From: Mumia sp. ZJ1417
GTDB lineage: Bacteria; Actinomycetota; Actinomycetes; Propionibacteriales; Nocardioidaceae
Reading direction: 5' to 3'
NCBI RefSeq assembly: GCF_014127285.1
Contig: NZ_CP059901.1
Coordinates: 2,728,001 to 2,792,000 of the forward strand
Length of the DNA stretch: 64,000 bases
Each line of letters opens with the position of its first letter. Position 1 is the stretch's first letter. The position numbers and the translations under genes are program-made. Positions 31,965-40,324 of the stretch are shown here, piece after piece. Below the pieces are notes generated by a model that saw only the letters and a program-made list of their open reading frames with translations, did no database searches and was not told the DNA's origin.

Positions 31965-32563
31965 CCGAGCTGGTGCTCGTACGGCACGGCGAGACGATGT
32001 GGCACGCCGAGAACCGGTACGCAGGGGTCTCTGACGTCGGGCTCACCGCCCGCGGCTCGGCGCAGGCGGACCACCTCGGCCGCTGGGCCGCTGCCCACCC
32101 CGTCGATGCCGTCGTCTCGTCGACCCTGTCCCGCGCACGGCTCACCGCGCAACCGGCGGCCGACACCCTCGGTGTGCCGCTGCAGACCGACCCGCGGCTG
32201 CGCGAGGTCGACTTCGGTGCAGGTGAAGGGCTGACCCGTACGGAGATGGCCGAGCGCTTCCCCGAGGCGCTGGCGGCTTTCCTCGCCGCACCTGCCCGGC
32301 ACCCGCTGCCATCCGGCGAGGCCGGCACCGCCGCGATCAACCGGGCGCGCCCCGCGCTCGACGCCCTCGTCACGGACCATCCGGACGGCAAGGTCCTCGT
32401 GGTCATGCACTCCACGCTCCTGCGGCTCGTCCTCTGCGACCTGCTGGGGATCGACCCTGACCGCTACCGCACGGTGATGCCCTCGGTGACCAACGGCGCG
32501 CTCACGACGTTGCGCACCGATGGCACCTCGTACGCGCTGCTCGGGTTCAACGTCCCTGTCTGA
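31961..32563 (+). CDS. Histidine phosphatase family protein (phosphoglycerate mutase-like)
   Basis: 200 residues. Phosphohistidine motif LVLVRHGETMWHAENRY, second catalytic His in VVMHSTLLRLVL and intermediate acidic residue in REVDFGAGEGLTRTE. These enzymes are mostly phosphatases of small phosphorylated metabolites. The GTG start follows the GTGA-overlap pattern seen at each junction of this operon; an ATG nine bases upstream is a poorer alternative. As last gene of the kinase operon it may remove phosphate from an intermediate or relieve sugar-phosphate stress. Confidence 0.88.
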   Translation: MTELVLVRHGETMWHAENRYAGVSDVGLTARGSAQADHLGRWAAAHPVDAVVSSTLSRARLTAQPAADTLGVPLQTDPRLREVDFGAGEGLTRTEMAERFPEALAAFLAAPARHPLPSGEAGTAAINRARPALDALVTDHPDGKVLVVMHSTLLRLVLCDLLGIDPDRYRTVMPSVTNGALTTLRTDGTSYALLGFNVPV

Positions 32564-32569
32564 CGCCGC

Positions 32570-32625
32570 GTGAACGACGACGCCGCCGTGTCCCTCGCGA
32601 GAGACACGGCGGCGTCGTCGTTCAC
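32570..32625. terminator. Strong bidirectional terminator
   Basis: Perfect 23-bp inverted repeat (arms 32570-32592 and 32603-32625) with a ten-base loop, placed exactly between two convergent operons. No T-tract is present, in keeping with actinobacterial terminators. Confidence 0.9.
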
Positions 32626-32633
32626 TGCTGCGG

Positions 32634-34340
32634 TCAGGCCGAGGTCAGCAGGTCCCGGCCGGGGATCGCGTCGAGCAGCTTGCGCGTGTACTGCTCGCGC
32701 GGGCTGTCGAACACCTCAGTCACGCTGGCCGCCTCGACGACCTTGCCGTCCTGCATCACCAGGACGTCGTCGGCGATCTGGCGGACCACTGCGAGGTCGT
32801 GGGTAATGAAGAGGTAGCTCAGGCCCATCTCCGCCTGAAGCTGGTTGAGCAGCTCCAGGATCTGGGCCTGCACCAGCACGTCGAGAGCGGAGACCGCCTC
32901 GTCAAGCACGACGACCTCCGGCTCGAGCGCCAGCGCACGCGCGATCGCGACACGCTGCCGCTGTCCGCCGGACAGCTCGTTGGGGTAGCGGCTCATCACC
33001 GAGGTCGGCAGCGACACCTTCTCGAGCAGGTCGCGGACCTTCGCCTCGCGCTCCTGCGACGAGCCGATCCCGTGTGTGGCCAGCGGCTCCTCGATGGACT
33101 TGAAGATGGTGTACATCGGGTCGAGGGAGGCGTACGGGTTCTGGAAGACCGGCTGCATCTGGCGCCGCAGCGCCATCAGGCGCTTGCCCTTCAGCTGCGC
33201 GGTGTCGTACCCGTCGAACGTGACGGTGCCCTCTGTCAGCTCGAGCAGGCCGAGCACCATCCGCGCCACCGTCGACTTGCCCGAGCCGGACTCGCCCACG
33301 ATCGCGGTGGTGGTGCCCCGACGCAGCCGGAAGCTGACGTCGTCGACGGCGCGAAGCTCGGTCTTGCGCCACGGACGGTCGCCCGGGAGCATGAACACCT
33401 TCGTGAGGTTCTCGACGACGATGATGTCGTCCTCACCCTTGCCGACCACGCCCTCGGCGGTGGCGATCTCGGCCGCGATCTCGCCAGCCGTCTGCAGTGC
33501 CTGCTGGCGCACCTCCTCGCGTGCCTCGACGGAGCTCAGCCGCTGCGAAGCGATCGACGGCGCCGACGACACGAGACGACGCGTGTACGGGTGCTCGGGA
33601 TTCTTGAGGATCTCCAACGCCGGGCCGGACTCCACGACGCGGCCCCTGTACATGACGACGATGTGGTCGGCACGCTCTGCCGCCAGACCGAGGTCGTGCG
33701 TGATCAGCAGCACCGCGGTGCCGAGCTCGTCGGTCAGGCCGTCGAGGTGGTCCAGGATCTGCTTCTGGACGGTCACGTCGAGCGCAGAGGTCGGCTCGTC
33801 GGCGATGAGAAGCTTCGGACGTGCGGCCAGACCCATCGCGATCAGCGCCCGCTGACGCATGCCGCCGGAGAACTCGTGCGGGTACTGGCGGGCCCGCCGC
33901 TCCACGTCGTTGAGACCCGCCTCGGCGAGCAGCTCGTGCACGCGTCGGTCGGCGTCCTTGCCCTTGGCGACGTCGTTGGCGATCAGGGCTTCCTTGATCT
34001 GCGTCCCGACCCGCCAGAGCGGGTTGAGGTTCGACATCGGGTCCTGAGGAACGAGACCGATCTGGTCGCCGCGCAGGGCCTGGAAGTCCTTCTTGCCCGA
34101 GTGCGCGATTTCCTTGCCGTCGAACAGGATCTCGCCGCCGGTGACCTTGCCGGTGCCCGGGAGCAGACCGATGATCGCGTGCGCGGTGGTCGACTTGCCC
34201 GAGCCCGACTCACCGACGATGGCGACGGTCTGGCCTGGGTAGACGGTCAGGTTGGCACCCTGCACTGCAGGGACGGCCTTCTTGTCGGAGAAGAAGGCGA
34301 CGTCGAGGTCGCGGACCTCGAGGAGGGGCTGCTGACTCAT
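32634..34340 (-). CDS. Dipeptide/oligopeptide-type ABC transporter ATP-binding protein, fused double domain
   Basis: 568 residues containing two complete ABC domains, equivalent to DppD plus DppF. First: Walker A GESGSGKSTTAHA, signature FSGGMRQRALIAMGLA, Walker B LLIADEPTSALD. Second: GESGSGKSTVARM, LSGGQRQRVAIARAL, VVVLDEAVSALD. Between them is the OppD/F C-terminal stretch (HPYTRRLVSSAPS) and at the end REQYTRKLLDAIPG. It energises the two permeases encoded just upstream; the start overlaps the permease stop as ATGA. Confidence 0.95.
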   Translation of the reverse strand: MSQQPLLEVRDLDVAFFSDKKAVPAVQGANLTVYPGQTVAIVGESGSGKSTTAHAIIGLLPGTGKVTGGEILFDGKEIAHSGKKDFQALRGDQIGLVPQDPMSNLNPLWRVGTQIKEALIANDVAKGKDADRRVHELLAEAGLNDVERRARQYPHEFSGGMRQRALIAMGLAARPKLLIADEPTSALDVTVQKQILDHLDGLTDELGTAVLLITHDLGLAAERADHIVVMYRGRVVESGPALEILKNPEHPYTRRLVSSAPSIASQRLSSVEAREEVRQQALQTAGEIAAEIATAEGVVGKGEDDIIVVENLTKVFMLPGDRPWRKTELRAVDDVSFRLRRGTTTAIVGESGSGKSTVARMVLGLLELTEGTVTFDGYDTAQLKGKRLMALRRQMQPVFQNPYASLDPMYTIFKSIEEPLATHGIGSSQEREAKVRDLLEKVSLPTSVMSRYPNELSGGQRQRVAIARALALEPEVVVLDEAVSALDVLVQAQILELLNQLQAEMGLSYLFITHDLAVVRQIADDVLVMQDGKVVEAASVTEVFDSPREQYTRKLLDAIPGRDLLTSA

Positions 34341-35311
34341 CGCTTCTTCGCCTTCGGGTCGAGGGCATCACGGACGGCGTCACCGAGCAGGATGAAGCTC
34401 AGCACGGTGAGCGCGAGCGCGGCAGCCGGGACGAACATGACGCCGAGCCGGGTGCCGGAGCGGACGAGCCGCTGGGCCTCTGCGATGTCATTGCCCCAGG
34501 AGACCACCGAGAACGGCAGGCCCAGCCCGAGGAACGACAGCGTCGCCTCGGCGACGATGAAGATGCCGAGTGACACGGTCGCGGTCACGATCACTGGGGA
34601 GATCGCGTTCGGGACGATGTGGCGCCACAGGTTGCGGGTGTTGCTCGCCCCGATCGCCCGGGCCGCATCGACGAACTCATAGTTCCTGACCTCGATGACC
34701 GAGCCACGCATGATGCGTGCGATCTGCGGCCAGCCGAACAGCGCCAGCGTGAGGACGACCGCGGAGATGCCGCCCCAGAACTGCCGCTCAGGGAACCAGT
34801 TGTTGATCGCCGAGAGGCAGACGATGGCAGCCAGGATCAGCGGGATCGCGAAGAAGATATCGCTCACGCGCGAGATGATCGCGTCGGCCCAGCTTCCCTT
34901 GAACCCGGCGATGGCACCCGTCAGGGCACCGAGCAGGACCACGAGAAGCGTGGTGAGGACGCCGACGGCGACCGAGGCGCGCGCTCCGTACAAGGTGCGG
35001 GACCACACGTCGCAGCCCTGGAAGTTGAAGCCGAACGGATGTCCGGGCTCGGCCGGGTCGAGGCTGCGGCCCGGCTCGCAGAAGCGCGGGTCGGCGTTGG
35101 TGAACAGTCCGGGGAAGGCGATGACGACGGCGAGGATGGTGAGCAGCACGGCGGACGCGATGAACATCGGGTTCTTGCGCAGCTGCTTCCAGGCCTCACC
35201 CCACTGGCTGGAGGGCGCCTCGTCGACCTGGAGGGAGTCGACCGCGGCCAGCGGTGTCTCCTCGATCGGGGCCACATAGCGCTCCTGCCCCGGGAGCGTG
35301 GGCTTAGGCAT
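34337..35311 (-). CDS. Dipeptide/oligopeptide-type ABC transporter permease (DppC-like)
   Basis: 324 residues. An N-terminal cytoplasmic tail of about 45 residues is followed by six helices. OppC_N-like start (WKQLRKNPMFIASAVLLTIL), periplasmic loop with FGFNFQGCDVWSRTLYGARASVAVG, and the EAA coupling motif EFVDAARAIGASNTRNLWRHIVPN. The final helices are followed by GDAVRDALDPKAKKR, the usual DppC ending. Overlaps its partner permease by eight bases and the ATPase gene by four. Confidence 0.95.
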   Translation of the reverse strand: MPKPTLPGQERYVAPIEETPLAAVDSLQVDEAPSSQWGEAWKQLRKNPMFIASAVLLTILAVVIAFPGLFTNADPRFCEPGRSLDPAEPGHPFGFNFQGCDVWSRTLYGARASVAVGVLTTLLVVLLGALTGAIAGFKGSWADAIISRVSDIFFAIPLILAAIVCLSAINNWFPERQFWGGISAVVLTLALFGWPQIARIMRGSVIEVRNYEFVDAARAIGASNTRNLWRHIVPNAISPVIVTATVSLGIFIVAEATLSFLGLGLPFSVVSWGNDIAEAQRLVRSGTRLGVMFVPAAALALTVLSFILLGDAVRDALDPKAKKR

Positions 35312-36230
35312 AACGGATCCTTGGGTCGAGGAAGGCGTACAGCAGGTCGACGACCAGTGCCGCCAGGACGTACACGAGGACCATGATCGTCACGACGGAG
35401 ACGATCGTCGGCGTCTCGCCACGGATGACCGCCTGGTAGGCGAGGTTGCCGACGCCGGGGATGTTGAAGATGCCCTCGGTCACGATCGCACCCGCCATCA
35501 AGGCGCCGATGTCGACGCCGAGGAAGGTCACGACCGGGATCAGCGAGTTGCGGAGGACGTGGCGCCGGACGACGGTGCCTTCGGAGAGCCCTTTGGCACG
35601 AGCCGTGCGCACATGGTCGGCACTGAGGTTGCCGGCGACCGACGTTCTCGTCAGTCTCAGCACGTACGCGAAGGAGACCAGTCCGAGCACGAAGGCTGGT
35701 AGCAACAGGTTGTAGAACGACGTGTTGCTGCCGACTGTCGGTGGGAACCACTCCAGCTTGACGCCGAAGATGAGCTGAAGCACGAAGCCGAAGACGAAGA
35801 TCGGGACGGCGATCACCACCAGCGAGACGACGAGCATCGTCGAGTCGAACAGCTTGCCCTTGCGGAGGCCCGCGATCGTGCCGGCGACGATGCCCAGAAC
35901 GGCCTCGATCACGAGGGCCATCAGGGCGAGCTTGATGGTGACCGGGAAGGCGTCGGCCACGAGATCGATGACCGGGCGACCAGTGAACGACTGTCCGAAG
36001 TCACCGGTGACGGCGCCCTTGAGGAAGAGGAACCACTGGACGAGGAACGGCTCGTCGAGGTTGTACTGCTCCCTGACCTGGTTCATCGTGGCTTCGGAGA
36101 CGGGCTTGTCACCGAACAGTGCACGGACCGGGTCGCCTGGGCGAAGGAAGACGAGCGCGTAGATGAGCAGCGTCGACCCGAGGATCACGGGGATCGTCTG
36201 CAAGATTCGCCGCGCGGCATACCACCACAT
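35304..36230 (-). CDS. Dipeptide/oligopeptide-type ABC transporter permease (DppB-like)
   Basis: 308 residues with six helices. Typical DppB opening (MWWYAARRILQTIPVILGSTLLIYALVFLRPGDP), the SFTGRPV loop, and the EAA motif DHVRTARAKGLSEGTVVRRHVLRNSL. Ends with DLLYAFLDPRIRYA, the standard family terminus. It follows the binding-protein gene across 155 bases containing a hairpin and overlaps the DppC-like gene. Confidence 0.95.
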   Translation of the reverse strand: MWWYAARRILQTIPVILGSTLLIYALVFLRPGDPVRALFGDKPVSEATMNQVREQYNLDEPFLVQWFLFLKGAVTGDFGQSFTGRPVIDLVADAFPVTIKLALMALVIEAVLGIVAGTIAGLRKGKLFDSTMLVVSLVVIAVPIFVFGFVLQLIFGVKLEWFPPTVGSNTSFYNLLLPAFVLGLVSFAYVLRLTRTSVAGNLSADHVRTARAKGLSEGTVVRRHVLRNSLIPVVTFLGVDIGALMAGAIVTEGIFNIPGVGNLAYQAVIRGETPTIVSVVTIMVLVYVLAALVVDLLYAFLDPRIRYA

Positions 36231-36323
36231 CAGTGGCCTCCTACGGGATGGGCTCTCCTACGAGGAGAGATATGGTTTCAGGGGCCCGTCGGCGCCGGTA
36301 GGCACCGGGAGCCCGCGCACGGC

Positions 36324-36359
36324 CACGCGGGGGGCAGCTGGTGAGCCGACCCCCGCGTG
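36324..36359. terminator. Hairpin between the oligopeptide-binding protein gene and permease genes
   Basis: Ten-bp perfect stem CACGCGGGGG / CCCCCGCGTG with a 16-base loop, 27 bases beyond the binding-protein stop. Likely causes partial termination so that the binding protein outnumbers the membrane subunits. Confidence 0.65.
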
Positions 36360-36385
36360 CCCCGCATGCGGTGGTGTGGGACCTA

Positions 36386-38011
36386 CTACTTCGTGATGTT
36401 CTGGTAGACCGGCACGTTCTGCCAGTTGAACTTCACGTTCTTGACACCCTTGGCAGCAGCGCCAGTGGCGTCGGTGTACCACATCGACAGACCCGGCAGG
36501 TCCTCCATGAGGATGGCCTGCGCGTCGACGAACGCCTTGTAGCGATCCTCGTCGGTCTCAGCGCCCGCCGCCTTAGCGATCAGGGCGTCGAACTCCGGGT
36601 TGGAGTAGCCGGCGTCGTTCGAGGCCGCCCCGGTGCCATAGATCGGGCCGAGGTAGTTCGAGATCGACGGGTAGTCCGGCTGCCAACCGGCGCGGAACAG
36701 GGCCCCGGTCTTGTTGTTGTCACGGTCGTCGAGGAACTCGTCGAACGTGGCGTAGTACTTCGGCTCGGCCTTGATGCCCAGGGTGTTCTTGATCTGGTTG
36801 GCCATCGCGTCGATCGACGCCTTGTTGCCGGCACCATCAGTGTTGGAGGCGATCAGCAGCTTCTTGTCGCCCCACGGCTCGATGGCCTCAGCCTCGGCCC
36901 AGCGCTTCTTGGCCTCGTCGGCGTTGAACTCGAGAACCTCGTTGCCGGGGATCTCGTCGGTCCAGCCCGGCATCGGCGGCGCGCTGAAGTCGAGCGCCGG
37001 GGTGCGGGTGCCGAAGAACAGCTTCTCGGTGAGCTCCTCGCGGTTCAGTGCCATCGAGACGGCCTGACGGCGGAGCTTGCCGGCCTCACCGGTGAAACCG
37101 GGGAGGTCGACCGGGAACTGGAACGAACCGTTGACCGAGCCCGGCGCGGTGACGGCCTGGACCGTGTCGTCGTCGCCGAAGGTCTGCAGCGCGCTGTCCG
37201 GGACGGTGTCCAGGACGTCGAGGTTGCCGGCCTGCAGGTCGGTGTAAGCAGCCTCAGTGTCGGTGTAGACCACGAAGGTCACGCCACCGTTCTGAGCCTT
37301 GCGGAGACCGTCGTACTCCTCGTTCGGGACGAGACGGAGCTCCTTGTTGTGCTCCCAGGCCTCGAGCTTGTACGGGCCGTTGGCGATCGGGTTCTCACCG
37401 TAGGCCTTCATGTCGGCGTAGGCCGACTCAGGCAGCGGATAGTAGGCCGAGTAGCCGAGGCGCAGCGGGAAGTCCGACTCCGCCTGGTTGAGCTCGATGG
37501 TGAAGGTCTTGTCGTCGACGACCTTCAGACCCGACATCGTCTTGACGGTCGGGTTCTCCTCCTGAACAGCCTCGTAACCCGCAATCGGGTAGTAGAAGTA
37601 GGAGGCGTTCTGCGCGTTCGTGCTCAGGGCGCCGTAGTTCCAGGCGTCAACGAAGGAGGTCGCGGTGACGGGGGTGCCGTCGCTGAACTTCCAGTCCTTG
37701 AGCTTGACGGTCCAGAGCTTGTTGTCGTCGGAGGTGATCGACTCCGCGACCTCCATCTCCTGCGAGCCGTCTTCCTTGTAGGTGATCAGGCCTGCATAGA
37801 GCATGTCGATGACGTTGCCGCCGCCGACCTCGTTGGTGGCCTGCGGAACCAGCGGGTTCTGAGGCTCGGTCGTACGAGCGGTGATGACGGACGTGGTCGA
37901 ATCGCTCGACTCGTCGTCATCTCCCCCGCCGCCGCCGCACGCGGACACCGTAAGTCCGATCGCAGCGAGCAGCGCCACGCCTCCGAGGCGAGTACGCCGG
38001 GAGAGTCGCAT
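36386..38011 (-). CDS. ABC transporter substrate-binding lipoprotein, oligopeptide (SBP_bac_5) family
   Basis: 541 residues. Lipoprotein signal with lipobox VSACGGG (lipidated Cys25) and a Gly/Asp/Ser tether. The mature part is a cluster C binding protein: DMLYAGLITYKEDGSQEMEVAESITSDDNKLWTVKLKDWKFSDGTPVTA, NPIANGPYKLEAW, LRRQAVSMALNREELTEKLFFG and YATFDEFLDDRDNNKTGALFRAGWQPDYPSISNYLGP are family landmarks. CAGGAGG stands seven bases before the chosen ATG. Peptide import is the default inference, although this family also binds nickel, haem and sugars. Confidence 0.94.
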   Translation of the reverse strand: MRLSRRTRLGGVALLAAIGLTVSACGGGGGDDDESSDSTTSVITARTTEPQNPLVPQATNEVGGGNVIDMLYAGLITYKEDGSQEMEVAESITSDDNKLWTVKLKDWKFSDGTPVTATSFVDAWNYGALSTNAQNASYFYYPIAGYEAVQEENPTVKTMSGLKVVDDKTFTIELNQAESDFPLRLGYSAYYPLPESAYADMKAYGENPIANGPYKLEAWEHNKELRLVPNEEYDGLRKAQNGGVTFVVYTDTEAAYTDLQAGNLDVLDTVPDSALQTFGDDDTVQAVTAPGSVNGSFQFPVDLPGFTGEAGKLRRQAVSMALNREELTEKLFFGTRTPALDFSAPPMPGWTDEIPGNEVLEFNADEAKKRWAEAEAIEPWGDKKLLIASNTDGAGNKASIDAMANQIKNTLGIKAEPKYYATFDEFLDDRDNNKTGALFRAGWQPDYPSISNYLGPIYGTGAASNDAGYSNPEFDALIAKAAGAETDEDRYKAFVDAQAILMEDLPGLSMWYTDATGAAAKGVKNVKFNWQNVPVYQNITK

Positions 38012-38304
38012 TGGAATCCTCCTGAATGTGTTGGGAACGCGCAGAAAAACTTCCGCACACCCATGGTTACTCCGGATCATCAACCAGAACAGGTCAGGGG
38101 CCGGACACTTACCGAAGTGTTACAACCACCAGGCCCCCTGATCGTGACAGCATTTTTATCAGACCAGCCAAAAGCGCCCTTCGAGGGGCCCGTCCGGGGA
38201 CGCGTGGGGCACGCTCGTTGCGCCACGTCGAGGCGCACGCAAGACCGCCACGCCTCGCTGCTGCGGGACGTGGCGGCCTGCGTGTGTCGTACGACGTAAG
38301 GGGG
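38012..38304. other. Intergenic region between the binding-protein gene and etfA
   Basis: 293 bases with no credible gene. The half near 38012 is relatively AT-rich (for example around 38040-38165) and should hold the promoter of the oligopeptide importer; no confident -35/-10 pair was picked. The half near 38304 carries the etfA terminator hairpin. Confidence 0.5.
38234..38286. terminator. Terminator downstream of etfA
   Basis: Core stem CCGCCACG (38245-38252) with CGTGGCGG (38269-38276), extended outward by ACGCA/TGCGT pairing across a short bulge; 16-base loop. Lies about 20 bases beyond the etfA stop on the reverse strand. Confidence 0.65.
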
Positions 38305-39261
38305 TCAGCCCTTGCGCTTGTTGATCTCGTCGGTCGCCTGCGGCAGGACCTCCTTGAGGTCGCCGACGACGCCGAAGTCGACCAGCTCGAAGATGGGCGC
38401 CTCCTCGTCCTTGTTGACGGCGACGATCGTCTTGGAGGTCTGCATGCCGGCGCGGTGCTGGATCGCACCGGAGATGCCGTTGGCGACGTACAGCTGCGGC
38501 GAGACCGTCTTGCCGGTCTGACCGACCTGGAAGCTGTGCGGGTACCAGCCGGAGTCGACCGCGGCACGCGAGGCGCCAACGGCCGCACCGAGGGAGTCGG
38601 CGAACGCCTCGACCTGCGAGAAGTCACCGCCGGTGCCACGACCGCCGGAGACGACGATCGCGGCCTCGGTCAGCTCCGGGCGGCCGGTGGCCTCGCGGGG
38701 CTTGGAGTCGGTGATCTTGGCCGCCTTGGCCGCATCGGAGACCGTCACCGAGACGGGCTCGAGCGCGCCGGCCGCCGGGGACTCTTCCGGGGTGGCAGAG
38801 TTGGGCTTGACGGTCACGATCGGGGTGCCCTTGGTGATGGTCGCCTCGACGGTGAAGTTGCCGGCGAAGACCGACTGCGTCGTCTCGACACCCTCGCCAC
38901 CAGCACGCACGTCGACGACGTCGGTGAGCAGCCCTGAGCCGGTCTTGATCGCCAGACGACCGGCGATCTCCTTGCCCTCGGCCGAGCTGCCGATCAGCAC
39001 CGCACCAGGCTGCTTGTCGGCGACGAGCTGGGCCAGCGCCTCCGCCTTGGGAACGACCAGGTACTCGGTCAGCTCCGGTGCGTCCAGCACGTACACCTTC
39101 TCGGCGCCGTACTGCGCCAGGTACGCCTGAGCGGCGTCGGCACCGGAGCCGATGAACACCGCCGACGGGGTGCCGAGGCGGCGGGCGAGCGTCAGGAGCT
39201 CGCCGGTGGTCTTGCGAACTGCACCGTCGACGTGGTCGACGAGAACGAGAATCTCACTCAT
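38305..39261 (-). CDS. etfA: Electron transfer flavoprotein subunit alpha
   Basis: 318 residues. N-terminal domain [30 protein letters not shown]-terminal FAD-binding domain with [15 protein letters not shown], the Arg/Ser-containing [35 protein letters not shown] signature, and [27 protein letters not shown], all diagnostic of ETF alpha. Accepts electrons from acyl-CoA and other flavoprotein dehydrogenases and passes them to ETF:quinone oxidoreductase. It follows etfB by 13 bases. No dehydrogenase is adjacent; the enoyl-CoA hydratase at 46118 could belong to the same physiology. Confidence 0.96.
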   Translation of the reverse strand: MSEILVLVDHVDGAVRKTTGELLTLARRLGTPSAVFIGSGADAAQAYLAQYGAEKVYVLDAPELTEYLVVPKAEALAQLVADKQPGAVLIGSSAEGKEIAGRLAIKTGSGLLTDVVDVRAGGEGVETTQSVFAGNFTVEATITKGTPIVTVKPNSATPEESPAAGALEPVSVTVSDAAKAAKITDSKPREATGRPELTEAAIVVSGGRGTGGDFSQVEAFADSLGAAVGASRAAVDSGWYPHSFQVGQTGKTVSPQLYVANGISGAIQHRAGMQTSKTIVAVNKDEEAPIFELVDFGVVGDLKEVLPQATDEINKRKG

Positions 39262-39274
39262 CTGTGGCTGCTCC

Positions 39275-40054
39275 TCACACGAACTTCTTCGAGGCGAGGA
39301 ACGCGGCGAGCTTGACGCCACCGTCTCCCTCGTCGGTGACGATCTCGCCGGCGCTGCGCGGCGGACGCGGTGCGAAGGACAGCACCTTCGTCCCGGCCGC
39401 ATCCAGGCCGACCTCGGACGGGTCGATGCCCAGGTCGGACAGCGTCAGGTCCTCGACCGGCTTCTTCTTGGCCGCCATGATGCCCTTGAACGACGGGTAG
39501 CGCGGCTCACCGGACTGGTCGGTGACCGACACGACCGCAGGCGCGGTGGCGGTGATCGTCTCGGTCGCGACGTCGCCGTCACGGCGCACGGTCACGGTCG
39601 AGCCGTCCACGGTGATCTGCGAGCCATAAGTGACCGCAGGCAGACCCAGACGCTCAGCGACCATGGTCGGGACGACACCCATCGTGCCGTCGGTCGAGCT
39701 CATGCCGAAGAAGACGAGGTCGTACTCCAACGTGCCCAGCGCCTTGGCCAGGACCAGCGACGTCGCGACGGCATCAGAGCCGGCGATGTCGTCGTCCTCG
39801 ACGTGGACACCCTTGTCAGCGCCCATCTGCAGCGCCTTGCGGACCGCGTCGGCAGCATCGGCGGGGCCGACGGTCAGCACCGTCACCTCGCCATCGCTCT
39901 CCTCTGCAGCAAGCAGAGCCTGCTCGACGGCGTACTCGTCGAGCTCCGACAGCAGACCGTCGACGCCTTCGCGATCCACGGTGTTGTCCGACGAGTCAAA
40001 GGACCGGTCCGCCGTAGCGTCCGGTACGTACTTCACACAGACGACGATGTTCAT
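39275..40054 (-). CDS. etfB: Electron transfer flavoprotein subunit beta
   Basis: 259 residues, normal for FixA/EtfB. Opening MNIVVCVKYVPDATADRSF; AMP-binding and recognition-loop segments DEYAVEQALLAAEE, LVFFGMSSTDGTMGVVPTMVAERLGLPAVTYGS and EPRYPSFKGIMAAKKKPVEDLTLSDLGID are typical, the last being the dehydrogenase-recognition loop. AGAAGG precedes the ATG. Forms a heterodimer with EtfA encoded 13 bases downstream. Confidence 0.96.
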   Translation of the reverse strand: MNIVVCVKYVPDATADRSFDSSDNTVDREGVDGLLSELDEYAVEQALLAAEESDGEVTVLTVGPADAADAVRKALQMGADKGVHVEDDDIAGSDAVATSLVLAKALGTLEYDLVFFGMSSTDGTMGVVPTMVAERLGLPAVTYGSQITVDGSTVTVRRDGDVATETITATAPAVVSVTDQSGEPRYPSFKGIMAAKKKPVEDLTLSDLGIDPSEVGLDAAGTKVLSFAPRPPRSAGEIVTDEGDGGVKLAAFLASKKFV

Positions 40055-40324
40055 GGCCTTCTCGGCCCCTCCTGTGGAGTCGACTTCGTACACGGCGCTC
40101 GCACGGGACGCGCGTCGCGGCAGCCGTGGGCGACTGCGGTGCGGAGCCGTGAGACGTCTCCACAACCCTGATGTTACCGACAGGTAACCATCTTGACGAG
40201 GTCGTCACGGGTGGCATGGGTCACACGGCGAACCGCACACCCACGGCGCTCCCACGTCGGTGGCTCTTTACGCCGAGGGCCTTTTGAGAGGTCGAGCGCG
40301 TGACACGCTGCGACACTGAACCAC
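40055..40324. other. Divergent intergenic region between etfB and the AI-2E transporter gene
   Basis: 270 bases without a supported gene. It must contain the promoters of both divergent units. A moderately AT-rich patch near 40165-40195 (CTGATGTTACCGACAGGTAACC region) includes GTTACC and GGTAAC half-sites in inverted orientation, a possible operator, but with only one occurrence in the window. Confidence 0.4.

Noticed and set aside
40160-40195. Inverted GTTACC/GGTAAC near the etfB promoter as an operator
   Set aside because: Single occurrence, short arms, no adjacent regulator; kept only as a note on the intergenic region.
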